In this document: one piece after another, positions 10,954 through 21,940 of the stretch
Layout: each line of letters opens with the position of its first letter
How positions within the stretch are numbered: position 1 is the stretch's first letter
Source of the DNA: Warburgia ugandensis
Taxonomy: Eukaryota > Streptophyta > Magnoliopsida > Canellales > Canellaceae
Length of the DNA stretch: 64,000 nt
Direction of reading: 5' to 3'
NCBI GenBank assembly: GCA_035236585.1
Contig: CP141127.1
Location: 68,367,495-68,431,494 of the forward strand
Translations under genes and position numbers: made by a program
Notes under the pieces: generated by a model
Database searches by the model: none
Seen by the model: only the letters and a program-made list of their open reading frames with translations
What the model was told of the DNA's origin: nothing

Positions 10954-13705
10954 TGTAATGACCCCAATTTTTTGTAATATTAAAAGCCCATAAAAAGTTC
11001 AGTTTTAAAGATAAGGGCATTTTGGTCATTTCACTAGTTGCCTTGACTAAACCTAGGAATTTGGTACTAAAAGTGGTTCCATTAGATGTGTCTCAGAGAA
11101 AGGAATCCAACGAGACCAAAATCACTCAAAACAGAGTTAAAATGAGCAAGATATGGCCCTCTGAAGTTCAGGGGCAAAACTATAAATTTAACAAAAACGA
11201 CTTAACCTGAAAAACACAGGTGCTCGTTTTGATACGGGCACCCCGTCGTCTTCAACCTCCTAGAGGTTTCTGGAACGGCGGTGTTTCAAGAAGGAACCAC
11301 CGCCATTCCATAGGATTCCCCACCTTCATTCAAAGGCAGTTAGAACCCCTCCAGAACCCTCTTTAAAAGCCCTATAAATAGAGCTCTTGGGTGCCTCTAA
11401 TGGCAGCCCAAAACATGGGAGAAAACCCGTTGAGGAGCAGCGACCTAGAGGAGAAAACGTGGAGAGAAAACCCACCACAAAGCAGGTACACACCAAAAAT
11501 CCCAAAACCCATCTCACCCACAGTCCTAGGCTCGGTTTCCCTAGGTTTTTGCACGAAAAACCATGGAGAATAGGCCTCTATGGAGCCACCAAGGACCCTG
11601 GGACGTCCCCAGGGCCGCACTGGTTCCTCAGGGATGAACCAGGGCATCCCAAGGATGCCTCAGTCCCCAACGACAGAGACGGCCACTCCAGACGAGACGC
11701 GTCGAACGCGTCTGAAGAGGAAACCAATGGACGCGCCCGCTAAAGAGGAAGACGCCAGAGAAAGTCGCGTGCGTCTGCAGACGCGCCCGCTGAGGCGACC
11801 GTCGCAGACGCGCAGCGCACTAGTGAAGCGACATTTTTTTTGGTTATTTGAGAATGCTAGGCGCCCGTCGCAGACGCACAGCGCCCTAGCATTCCTCCTT
11901 TTTTGTCTTTAAGACTATATGTACACACAATGTTAAAACGCTTATAACTTGAGATCTAGAGCTCCGATTGAGGGGCCGCAAAAGGCGTTGTGTCTGTATC
12001 GATGACGCGGACACATCCAAACCATAAAATCCCTAATCAAAGCCCAATCAAAGTAGGGCATGACCCTTAGAATAGGGTGGTGGCGCGTGACCACTAGGAC
12101 TCTGGAAAACTGAGAATACCAAGGCCTGATTAGGATCTTGGACACCCATTGGCATAGGGATGGACCCCTAATGCCTAAGTAATAAGACTCAAATGCTCTA
12201 AACCCATCAAAGATAAGTTAAACTAACCTTAAGTCCCCAAACCATGTTCAGGAGTGTACGAGGACAAGAGGGTGAACGCGACCTAGTCAGGTAGGTGCTC
12301 TATCACTATTAAATTCTTTTAAAAGAACTATTGTTATTTGAGAACATATGTTTTAGATATATGATTTGATTTGCATGTGATTTGTATGAATAAATTCAGC
12401 ATGCATGTTAAATGCTTTATACATAGCCATGTTTTGGAATGACTGCATATACATTATGCACATACATGTGTTGCAAACAAGTGCATGCATTGCATGTTTT
12501 ACATACTTGTAAAGATTGCATGTCCTTGAGGGTTGCCAAAAGACGCTGGAGTGCCGAGGGCCAGGCAGTTGTGAGGGACCCAAAAGAGGACAAGTTTTAA
12601 CAAAAGATTTTGACTTATCTTATGTGATTTGGGCAAGTAAGCCCGTGGGTGCTATGTCGAGGGGTCTGGGTTGGCCACCCGGCCTCTACCACTAATAGGT
12701 GGATGGGTACCACGCCCAAAAAGAGGCAAGTCCCTACGTCGACTGCATGTGGTACAAGGGGCTACCACTGGTGTCACGGCACTGGGTCGGCGTGTCATAG
12801 GCCCCGTGGAGGCTATGACCAAGTGTCCTCAGGTACCCAGGGACCACACGGCGAGGAGGCCGTGGGCATAGTGGACCCTATGGTTTGATGTGCATTTCAT
12901 GTAGCATGATATGAGGTTGGTCGACCATACCATACTAGAGATCCATGAGTTGGACTCCATGAGGCATCTATTGCATATCATGATGTCATCATATATATGA
13001 TACTTTCACTTTTGGATTATGTGACCTTTTAAGTTATTTTGAATTTCAGTTGATTATGGATTCTTATACTGATGATTGAACTCGAGTATTCAACCATACG
13101 CATATTTTGAATTTCAGTTGATTATGGATTCTTATACGAATATTGAACTCGAGTATTCAAAAATACGCATGTTTTGAATAAATGAGCATATGATTTTAAA
13201 ACATCTCATGCATTTATAAAACTAGTAGTGATAAGCCCTACTGAGTATATTATATACTCACACAATCCCTAACATTTTTCAGACATCAGTAAGCACTCAA
13301 GGACAAGATACATCCATATATATCATGATTCAGGACAGCTCCACTCCCAAAAAGAGGACATCTATGTTAGTGCTATGATCAAGTGAATCCAAAAGGAAAC
13401 AAATATACATGTAAGTGAACTCTCAACCCTTTGGACATGTGTTTGTACTTAGTTACACTTGGGCTATGCATTATGACTGGAAAGACCTGGGGAAAAACAT
13501 TTATAATTTCTGAAGTTTTTTCAAAAACTACCTTAGTTGTTGTGAAAGCAAATGACACTCGGGGTTTTCAAAAATGAGTTTAAAACTAAAGGTTTTCCGC
13601 TGCATTGCATGGTTTTTACCAAATGGTTTTCAAATAGGGATGCATCCCGCCTTAGGAAATTAGACATTGCATTTAAAAATGCATGAGAAAACCCGGGTCG
13701 TCACA
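10954..13705 (+). repeat. 3' LTR of the Tekay-like element (full length)
   Basis: 2752 bp, starting TGTAATGACC and ending GGGTCGTCACA. It repeats the hairpin (11219-11242), the TATA box (11372-11381) and the CpG-rich block with repeated CAGACGCGC (11700-11890). It also holds a segment absent from the 5' LTR (11939-13407) with a second GC-rich block (12640-12880). Short open frames in the GC-rich blocks are shared by both LTRs but lack any known domain. Confidence 0.88.
13035..13170 (+). repeat. Tandem duplication of about 66 bp in the 3' LTR
   Basis: A unit starting 'ttttgaatttcagttgatta' and ending near 'tacgcat' occurs twice in a row with a few differences. Confidence 0.75.
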
Positions 13706-13710
13706 TTTAA

Positions 13711-14440
13711 TGAGATAATGAATGTGTTTAAGCATGTTCAAATAAATATTCTATTACTCAATGCAATTAAAGATATTCTTGCTTATGCCAAGTTTCTTAA
13801 ACAACTCTACACACAAAAGCAAAAGCTTAATGTACAAAAGGGTTAGCGTCCTACGATGTCTTATGTTATTGGAGACTATGTCATTGATAGGGAACTACTC
13901 GATATAAGGGTTAGTGTAAACCTTTTTCCAATCTTTGTTTATGAGAAACTAAGGCTCAATGATCTTAAGCCAACCAATACCACCTTGCAGTTAGTAGATA
14001 GATCAATAAAGATTCCATGTGGCATGGTTGAGGATGTTTTAATACAGGTGGCCAATTTTACTTTCCTATATCAGACCTCGATAGTCAGATCACCTGTAAT
14101 TCTTGGATGTCTATTTTTGGCAATGTCCAATTCCATCATCAACTGTAGGAATGGTGTGATGAAGTTATCCTTCAAGAATATGAAAGTCGAGGTCAATGTT
14201 TTTAATGCTAATCATCATCTAGACCTCCATGATTTTTGTTTAATAGATTTAATTGAAGTCTACTTCAAGATGATAATCCACCATTGTCTATCCTTGACCC
14301 ACTTCAAGCATGTTTAGCACATATAGACAAATCCATTGAAGAGGTAAATAATCATTTAGATGTTGCACCTATAATGGATCCCGCTATAATCATAAAACAC
14401 AAGACAGCTTTAGCATGAAGCATAACAGATATCAAAGGGA
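13711..14440 (+). pseudogene. gag-protease junction and retropepsin pseudogene of element A
   Basis: The first part continues the end of gag (like VQINIPFLNAIKDI.AYAKF). From 13856 an open stretch reads SYVIGDYVIDRELLD, then a decayed active site, then KLRLNDLKPTNTTLQL, RSIKIPCGMVEDVLIQV and NCRNGVMKLSF. This is the aspartic protease (retropepsin) of Athila-like pol, which cuts the polyprotein. The catalytic D-S/T-G triad is D-I-R here (residues 16-18 of that stretch), so the enzyme would be dead even without the downstream stops. The element F copy (40816-41330) keeps DSG. Confidence 0.8.
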
Positions 14441-15420
14441 TTAGCCTTGTTGTGTGTATGCATAGAATTCACTTAGAAGCAAATGCTAAACCATCTAGGG
14501 AAACATAGAGGAGACTAAATCCTAATATGAAGGAGGTGGAAAGAGATGAAGTGCTTAAACTCTTAGATGTTGGTGTCAACTACCCTATATCTAACAACAC
14601 TTAGGTTAGCTCTCTTTAAGTTATCCCCAAGAAGTCCAGAGTCATGGTAATCCAAAATGAGGATAACAAGTTAGTTCCCACTCGCATGACCATTGGGTGG
14701 AGAGTTTGTATAGATTACCAAAAACTAAACTTGGTCATAGGGAAAGACCTCTTTCCTCTTCCATTTATAGACAAAATGTTAGAATTGTTAGCCAATCATA
14801 GTTATTATTTCTTTTTTGATGGTTACCTTGACTATAACCAAATTCCCATAGCACCTGAGGACTAGGAGAAGACTACCTTCACTTGCCCTTTTGTAACCTT
14901 TTCCTACCATCATATGCCTTTCAACCTTTGTAATGCTCCAGCTACTTTTCAAAGGTGTATGTTGAGCATATTTTTTTATATGGTGAAGTCACTTTTAGAG
15001 GTGTTTATTGATGATTTTTTAGTGTTTGGATCTTCATTTGATGAGTGCCTATACCATATAAAGTTAGTCCTTACTAGGTGTCAAGAAAAGAACATAGTGT
15101 TAAACTGGAAGAAATGTCATTTTATGGTTCAAAATGTCATATCACACAATGGTATAGAAGTAGACAAAGCCAAAGTGGTTTTAATTTCTAAGTTTTCGTC
15201 TCCAAGAACAGTGAAAGAAATCTACTTATTTTTTTTACCATGCTAGCTTTTATAGATGATTCATTAAGGACTTCAATAAAATTGCTATGCCCCTATGTGA
15301 TTAACATACAAAGGAGGAAACTTTTGACTTTGATGATGATTGTATGAAATCATTTGAGCACTTAAGGGTTGAATTAACTTCTACACCTATTATTTGATTG
15401 CCAAATTGGAGAGTGCACCA
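14441..15420 (+). pseudogene. Reverse transcriptase pseudogene of element A
   Basis: Recognisable Ty3/gypsy RT blocks in order: LVPTRMTIGWRVCIDYQKLN (14668-14730), FPLPFIDKMLELLA, a block like YNQIPIAPED, MPFNLCNAPATFQRC (14914-), the catalytic FIDD at 15004-15015 in the place of the family's FMDD, and KKCHFMV with NGIEVDKAK. The catalytic aspartates are kept, but stop codons at 14863-14865 and 15244-15246 and further frame breaks make it non-functional. Confidence 0.85.
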
Positions 15421-16466
15421 TTTGAAATAATGCATGATGCTTCAAACTATGATCATGACTATGTTAGGATAGTGTATTGACAAATTCCCTCATGTGATAT
15501 ATTATGCTAGCAAGACACTCAATGATGCCCAACTCAATTATTCACCTACCAAATAAGTTTATATCTTACTTGCTAAGATCTAATGTCATTTTCTATTCAG
15601 ACCATGAAATGTCAAAATATCTTCTTTCTAAGAAGGATGCTAAACCTATATTAACTTGATGAATACTTTTTCAATAGGAATTTGATTTAGAAATTCAGGA
15701 TAAGAAAGGTTCTGAAAATGTTGTAGCTGACCATTTATCAAGGATAGCTGTGGCTTCTACTAGTGTGAATGTGCCTATAATAGAAACATTTATGGATGGA
15801 CAATTATTTCACATTTCTCAGCTGCCATAGTATGTAAATATAGTCAATTATCTTGTCATAGGTCAAACACCTAATCATTAGTCAAAATAAGATAGAAAAA
15901 GATTTATTTATGAGGTTAAGCACTTTACATGGAAAAATTCATACTTGTTTAAGCACTGTCTTGATCAAGTCATTAGGTCATGCATACCATAGAACAAAAG
16001 TTGTTGGCTATAGATTTTACCATGGACAAGTTTATATCTTACTTGCTATGATCTAAGGTTATAGTATACTCAAATCAGCAACTTTAAAATATCTTCTTTC
16101 AAAGAAAATGCAAAACTGAGGCTGATCTGATGGGCACTATTGCTATAAGAGTTTGATTTGAAATTTTGGGACAAGAAAGGTTCTGAAATGTTGTAGTAGA
16201 CCTCTTATCCAAGCTAGTTGTGGAGTCTAGTAGTGAAAATGTGCGTATAAGAGAAAATTTTCTAGATGAACAATTGTTGTATATTTTCCATTTGCCTTGG
16301 TGCATAGATATAATCAATTATCTTGTTATTGGTCAAATGCCTAGTCATTGGACAAAAGAAGATAGGAAAAGACTCATCAAAAAGGTAAAACACTTTACAT
16401 GGACAATCTATACTTGTTTAAGTACTGTCCTGATCAAGTCATTAGGAGATTATACTAGACAATGAA
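15421..16466 (+). pseudogene. RNase H pseudogene of element A with an internal duplication
   Basis: The first part encodes remnants such as FPHVIYYASKTLNDAQLNYS. The C-terminal half and the spacer to integrase occur twice: 15554-15992 and 16028-16466, both starting AAGTTTATATCTTACTTGCT and containing the segments for KKGSE.VV.D.L and DEQLL/YI-like blocks. RNase H would remove the RNA template strand. Frames are broken throughout. Confidence 0.7.
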
Positions 16467-17560
16467 CATCATAAAATTATTTTCTTTTGTCATATCCATG
16501 CATGCAATTGCCAATTTAGTTTTAAAAAGACAGATGCAAGGATTTTGTATTGTGGTTTTTATTAACCCACTATTTTCAAGGATTCACATGCTTACTATAT
16601 AGCCTGTGTTGGATGTCAACGGTTAGGGAGCATAGGAAAAAGAAATATAATGTCCTTAAACCCCATTCTTATCATAAGCCATTTGATGTTTGGGGGATTG
16701 GTTTTATGGGACCTTTCCTTTTTATCTATACATCCTTATGGGAGTGGATTATGTCTCAAAATGGTTAGAAGCAATATCATGTAAGACCAATGACCACAAG
16801 GTGGTGGTCAAGTTCTTAAAAGAAAATATATTTGTACTCTTTGGTACTCATAAGTCCATAATTAGTGATGGGGGTAAACATTTTTGTGATAGGGTATTTG
16901 AGAATCTAATGATGAAATATGGTGTCACCCACAAAATTGCTATCCCTTAACATCCTTAGACTAATGAACATGTTGAGGTGTCTAGTAGGGACATAAAGAA
17001 TTTTTTTTAAAAGATAGTACATCTAAATAGGAAATACTAGTCTCTGAGACTTAGTGATGCTTTATGGGCCTACCGTACTGCATTTGAAACCCCTTTAGGC
17101 ATGTCACCTTACTATATGGTTTAAGGAAAGACCTACCACCTACTAGTCAAACTTGATCATATAGTGTATTGGGCCATTAAAAAGCTCAATCTTGACTTAA
17201 ATATTTATGAATCTTACAAAAAACTATCCAACCCAATGAGTTGGATGAGTTAAGGAAAGATGTATATGAATCTACAAAGTTATACAAAGACCAAATGAAG
17301 AACAATCATGATCAACATATCTTAAGAAAGTCCTTCACCCTGGAACAAAAAGATATTTTGTATAATTCTAGATTGCATCTATTTCCTTGAAAACTTATAT
17401 CTCAACTAACTAGACCCTACATGGTATGTATTGTATATTCTTGCAGGGCCATCAAGATAGGAAAGAATGGAGAGAACTCCAAAGTCAATGGGTAAAAATT
17501 GAAAACCTATTTAGCGTTGGTAAAACCTAAAGTGAAAGAAACATTACTTGCAGAGCCAAT
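16467..17560 (+). pseudogene. Integrase pseudogene of element A
   Basis: An N-terminal zinc-binding remnant lies near 16480-16620 (CHIHACNCQF-like, then YSLCWMSTV). The core follows: PFDVWGIGFMGPF at 16678-16720, GVDYVSKWLEAI, IISDGGKHFCD near 16858-16890, and a decayed E block (EVSSRDIK-like, 16970-17000). The family has D in GIDFMGPF; here it is G, so the first of the three catalytic acids is lost. The C-terminal part runs on to about 17560 (like VNGxxLKTYLALVKPKV). Several stops and frameshifts. Confidence 0.8.
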
Positions 17561-19311
17561 ATATCATGACCCACCTTAACATGTCCCATAACACTTGCAT
17601 ACATCACATGAGCTGCATTCATCATTATCACAAAATAGTACGTCCTGCTAGAAACATTAAACTTGGAGCTCACTAGGAGGCAACCTAGGGTTTTTAGAGA
17701 GTCTCATTATTTTGCATTACCCATTTATCATATATGATCTTATATTTCAAAACATTAAGGACAATGTTTAGTTCAGGTTGGGGGTGTAGATATGCATGTG
17801 ATTTCTAAGTTTTCTTGTATTTTGATGAAAAAATTAACATTTTTCTGAGTTTTTTAAAGATTTCAAGGTAAAGTTCCTATGAGAATTGGAATATTCAAAG
17901 CTTAGTATTTCCACTAATTTAACTTCTTAGTAGAAATGCATACAAGTTAATTCTGCATCTTATTCATGTCTTAAATATTTTATGAAAGTCAAATCTCGTT
18001 AAACAATTACACATAATGCATAAGTCTAGATTGATAGATAGTTATGACATAGAGACCCTGAGAAATTTAGTGGAGACCTATATACCCAAGTGAGTTTTTA
18101 GAGACTATCATCTTTTTGAAGCTTATAAATAGTACAATAATGTCTTGACCATACATTACTTTGAAAGATCCTAGTCCCCTTTGTTTTGGTAAATTGCAAA
18201 GATATAATAGGAGTATTAACCTTCTTTCTTGAGTATTTATTGATTCTGATAGGCTTTTAAGAAACCTAGGAAATGACATAGGCCTTTCATTTCATAGCCC
18301 AGATACATAAAGCCTACCTAGTATATTGTACAACTAGTTAAACCCTTTGAGTCTTTTCAAACTCCATTTACCCTAACCCTAAGAATCCCTAGTATGAATA
18401 CCCATTAACTACATTTCAAAATTGAGTAAGGATGATAGCAAGAGTTTAGAAGAAGGACAAAATTCAAGGATGTGAAAAATATCAAAAGTACAAAGAAAAG
18501 TGTTCCTACTCAAAAATACAAGGAATAGTGAAAAAAAGTGTTAGAAAAAGAAAAAGTAAAAGTAAAGGGAAGAGAGAGGGAAAATTGAAAAGATTTTCAC
18601 TTCAAAATAAAGAAAAGTAAAGTTGTCCAACATTTATAAAAGTAAACCTTATATCCTTCTTTCCAAAACCTAACCCAAGCCTGCATATCATCCTATGTAA
18701 AGATGTTATAAAGAGGAAGGAATTAAGGTGAATTGCCCCTATTAGTCTTGGTGATGGCATCCATTCTAAGGGATCATATTCTTTCTCTCATGCGTGCTTA
18801 TTATATAATGCAAGTCACTAGTTTTCTTGGATTTTGTCCCATAGTGAGAGAATTTTATCTGACCCCTCTTCTTTGAGAGCTTTAATTCTTAATGTATGCC
18901 CATGAGAATTGAGGTTAAGACATCATTCTAATGAAGTATAAGCATATCCATTTAGAATTCTCGATTTGTAATCTCTACACACACTACACTCTAAGATATA
19001 ATTGTAATAAAATGGCTTTGGTATGTTGATAACTTATGGAATTTTTCATTCATCTTTATTAAGCTGTTAAAGGAAATAGAGTGCTAATGGAAAATAATTC
19101 TCTAAGATAAATAAAAGGACTTAACCTTATGGAATTTTGTAGATATATTCATTGCAAACACTCATGAGGGTTAACTCATCCACTAGGGGTAACCTAGGGG
19201 TTTAAGGGTTTGTTACATATGCTAAATGCAATTGTGAGTACCTATGAAAATGAAAACCATTTTTGTTTTCATGATTTTTTTACATATTTTTCTTGTGACT
19301 AGCAAAATGCT
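17561..19311 (+). other. 3' non-coding region of element A
   Basis: No domain or env-like frame is seen. It holds a strongly purine-rich tract at about 18440-18620 and blocks repeated at 44400-46060 in element F ('gagacataaagcctaccc', 'ggggtaacctaggcg/ggg'-like near 19190, 'gtacctatgaaaat'). Confidence 0.65.
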
Positions 19312-19322
19312 GGTTGGGGGTT
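19312..19322 (+). promoter_or_regulatory. Polypurine tract of element A
   Basis: GGTTGGGGGTTG abuts the LTR start TGATAAG. The same CTGGTTGGGGGTG precedes the 3' LTRs at 46067 and 61303. It would prime plus-strand synthesis. Confidence 0.75.
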
Positions 19323-21811
19323 GTGATAAGTTTTCAAACACTACTATTGTCTATAAGCTAATGTAACCTAAGAATTTTTAGCCAATGGTAACCTAAGAAT
19401 TTAAAAGTTGATATTTTGCAGGTTCAGAAGCTAATCTAAAGTATATGAAAGGTCGTACATTTTTAGGACTTAAATAGGGTTTTTCATCTTTTGTAGGTGT
19501 TGAGAAGATGATACAATTACTTAATCAAGTAAGATAAATTTTGAATATCAAAATATAAAGAAGGCTAAAGACTTAAAATTCAATGTTTCAAAGGCAAATC
19601 AAGCTTCAAGATCATCTTAAGGTAAGCAAGAAGGCAGTGAGAACCATCTAAGTGACTAAAATGGTTCATACAAAAAGCCATGCAATTCCACCATTTTGCA
19701 TGAGAATTGGAGGCATGCTTGAGGTTTCCTTGTCTAATAAGGAAACCTAAAGAAACCAAGAAATTCAGGCTCCAAAGACAAGGGAGTTGACCACTCAAGC
19801 TAGTAAGGAATGAGCCATCAAAGTGAGCCATCAAGCTACTTCGAGTCACACAATTATAGGATCAATTTAAGCAATTATCTCATGCTAAAAGTATGATTTC
19901 TAAAGGATGATTGGAAGGTCTTGGGGGAAAATTGTAATTAGTAAGGTGATAATGCATAGGTGGACCAATCAAGAGAGAAAACCCCACATTCCATTCCCAT
20001 TTTCCAACTTTTTCCACACCTCAATTAGGGTTCTATGATTTTGATGAAGGAGGGTAGCACCTTCCTAAAAAGTTGACATGACCCCTTGCTTTCTTTTTTC
20101 TCTCTTTCCATCATCCAAACCATGTATTTGGAAGGCAAGGAGCTCCATGCCACCTTCCTGAGAAGGAGATGCTGCCCTTCCCCCCCTTCCCCCCTCCCCC
20201 CCTCCTCTTTCTAAATACATGGCAGCCACCATGATGTCATCTTTGGTTGCCTTATTCCTCCACCTCACTCTCCACATAACTTTCCTCATTGAAACATTAG
20301 ATATAGATCCACTTTTGTGTTCTAGAATAAGCTTCATTGAATTGAAAAATCCAGCCATTTATAAAGCTCCATGGATTCCATTTTTTTTTTTTTTAAGCAG
20401 AGTTCTTGCACAAAAACTATGAAAGAAGCATTCTACTTGGGTGATCTTTGCAGCCTTGGAATTTGGTTTTCCTTTGGCCTTTCTTATCTTAGATTCTTCA
20501 AGTATTTTCCTTTGCATTTCCACTTCAATTCTAGGTTTGTGCTTTGTTTTCAATCCTTGCTTTCATTGCTTAGCTATTCTTGTTTTATTTCTTTAATTAT
20601 AAACGAAAAGATCACCCTTGTTTTTCCTTGAGGCTTTGCTTCCATCTTTATAATTTTTGTTGCTTTATCACTCAAGATCAAAGTTATTTATTCTCTGGTA
20701 GTGACAGCTAGGAGAAAATGTAGCTTGAACACTTGTCTCCTTTTCATATTTTCCACCTTTTTTTTTAGAGAGAGCTAGTTTCAGGGGTCACTTTCATATG
20801 TTCCCATCATTTCAACCTTATTTTCTCTTGATTCTCTTTTGGGTTTCACTTGCATGTTATCTAAATTTAGTTTAAGGTCATTGGAGTATGTTGAATGTTT
20901 GATTTCAATCAAGTTTCAAGTGTGGAAAAAGTGCATAATTTTTAGATATATATATATATATATGGAAAAAGTGCACTATTATTTGATGCAATTCCCCATT
21001 CACTCAATAAAGTTATTTGAAGTTCATTGTTCATGCTTGATTCCAATAACAAATTACTTTAAATCTTCAATGTTATCTTGCATAAAAGTACTTGTTAAGT
21101 TCCATTTCGTTGATTGATTTGATTGAGTTTCTTTAGCACTTAAAATCTAGAATTTTTCCATTGAAAGTTCATGCTTAATTTACAGCAGCTCATATGCCTT
21201 ATTTGATTGATTCCTTTGGATGACATCTAGTTTTTTATGGTCATTTAGTTAGTGCATTGAATATATTTCATCTTATTAATTCAAGAATTTTGGTTAATCC
21301 ATAACCCATGAACCATGCCCACCATCCCATGGATTGTGCGCATTGTGCACATCGTACTTGGGCAAATCCTCTTTAAGCGTTAGTTTGTTTAGTTGTTTAA
21401 TTTTAATTTAATACTAGTTAATTAGCTATTTATGTTTTGGTTTAGTTTTAGAAGGTTTCCTTTTTGAGTTTTAGAAAGCCTCCTTTTTAGAAAGTTTTAG
21501 TTTTAGCAATGTTTCATTTTTAGTTAGTTCATTTTAATTAAAGTTTCCTAGATTCATTCATGTTAGTTTTGCATTAGTTTCTTTATTGAATGCATTTTAG
21601 TTTGGAAAGCTTCTAATTCCATTGCATAGATTTATTTTTAGAAAGCTTCCTTTAGGTGTAGTTTCTAATTTAGGGCATGTTTCCCATTCCAATTTGTTTA
21701 AATTCGTAGTTTAATTCAAAACCCATTTCTCTTTAGCTAAGATAAGAAATATAAATAAGATCCAATCAATTGAAAATTCTACAAATTTCCTCATGGGATC
21801 GACTTCTCTTG
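19323..21811 (+). repeat. Plus-strand 3' LTR of element A, truncated at its 3' end
   Basis: It starts TGATAAG after the polypurine tract and follows the block order of 1001-3414. The first roughly 100 bp are diverged from the other LTRs. A C-rich run lies at 20179-20205 and an AT microsatellite at about 20945-20962. The CATG cluster is at 21303-21355. The match to the 5' LTR breaks off near 21811 after 'gacttctctt', so about 65 bp of the LTR end is missing. There it joins inverted leader sequence. Confidence 0.8.
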
Positions 21812-21940
21812 TAAAATTTGGAAGAATGCTACAAAAACCCAACCCTAATGCAACCTAAAACTATGGTTAGACAATAACAATCTAAATAAGGATCCAACCA
21901 CATCTGTTATGATTCCTCAGCAATGACATCAAAAACCCAA
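21812..21940 (-). other. Inverted leader and primer site joined to the truncated LTR
   Basis: Read on the minus strand this is the first part of an Athila-like leader: a primer site ending in CATTGCTGAGGAATC (21910-21925), then a segment matching 3441-3530 of element A's leader. It connects the truncated plus LTR to a minus-strand LTR. The junction near 21811 shows at most one or two bases of microhomology. Confidence 0.72.

Larger units (their letters stand above)
6301..13705 (+). mobile_element. Tekay-like (chromovirus) LTR retrotransposon, coding region lost
   Basis: The element begins TGTAATGACCCC and ends GGGTCGTCACA, with LTRs at 6301-7574 and 10954-13705 and a perfect 5-bp target duplication TTTAA (6296-6300 and 13706-13710). 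An initiator tRNA-Met primer site follows the 5' LTR. A purine tract preceded by a short coding remnant with NFEDEILLRG, typical of the pol C-terminus of Tekay/Del chromoviruses, precedes the 3' LTR. The 3.4-kb interior shows no recognisable gag or pol. It sits between gag and pol of element A and is therefore younger than A. Confidence 0.88.

Noticed and set aside
11387-11912. Frames of 110-118 codons in the Tekay-like 3' LTR
   Set aside because: The same region in the 5' LTR has different frame ends, and there is no known domain. Base composition explains it.
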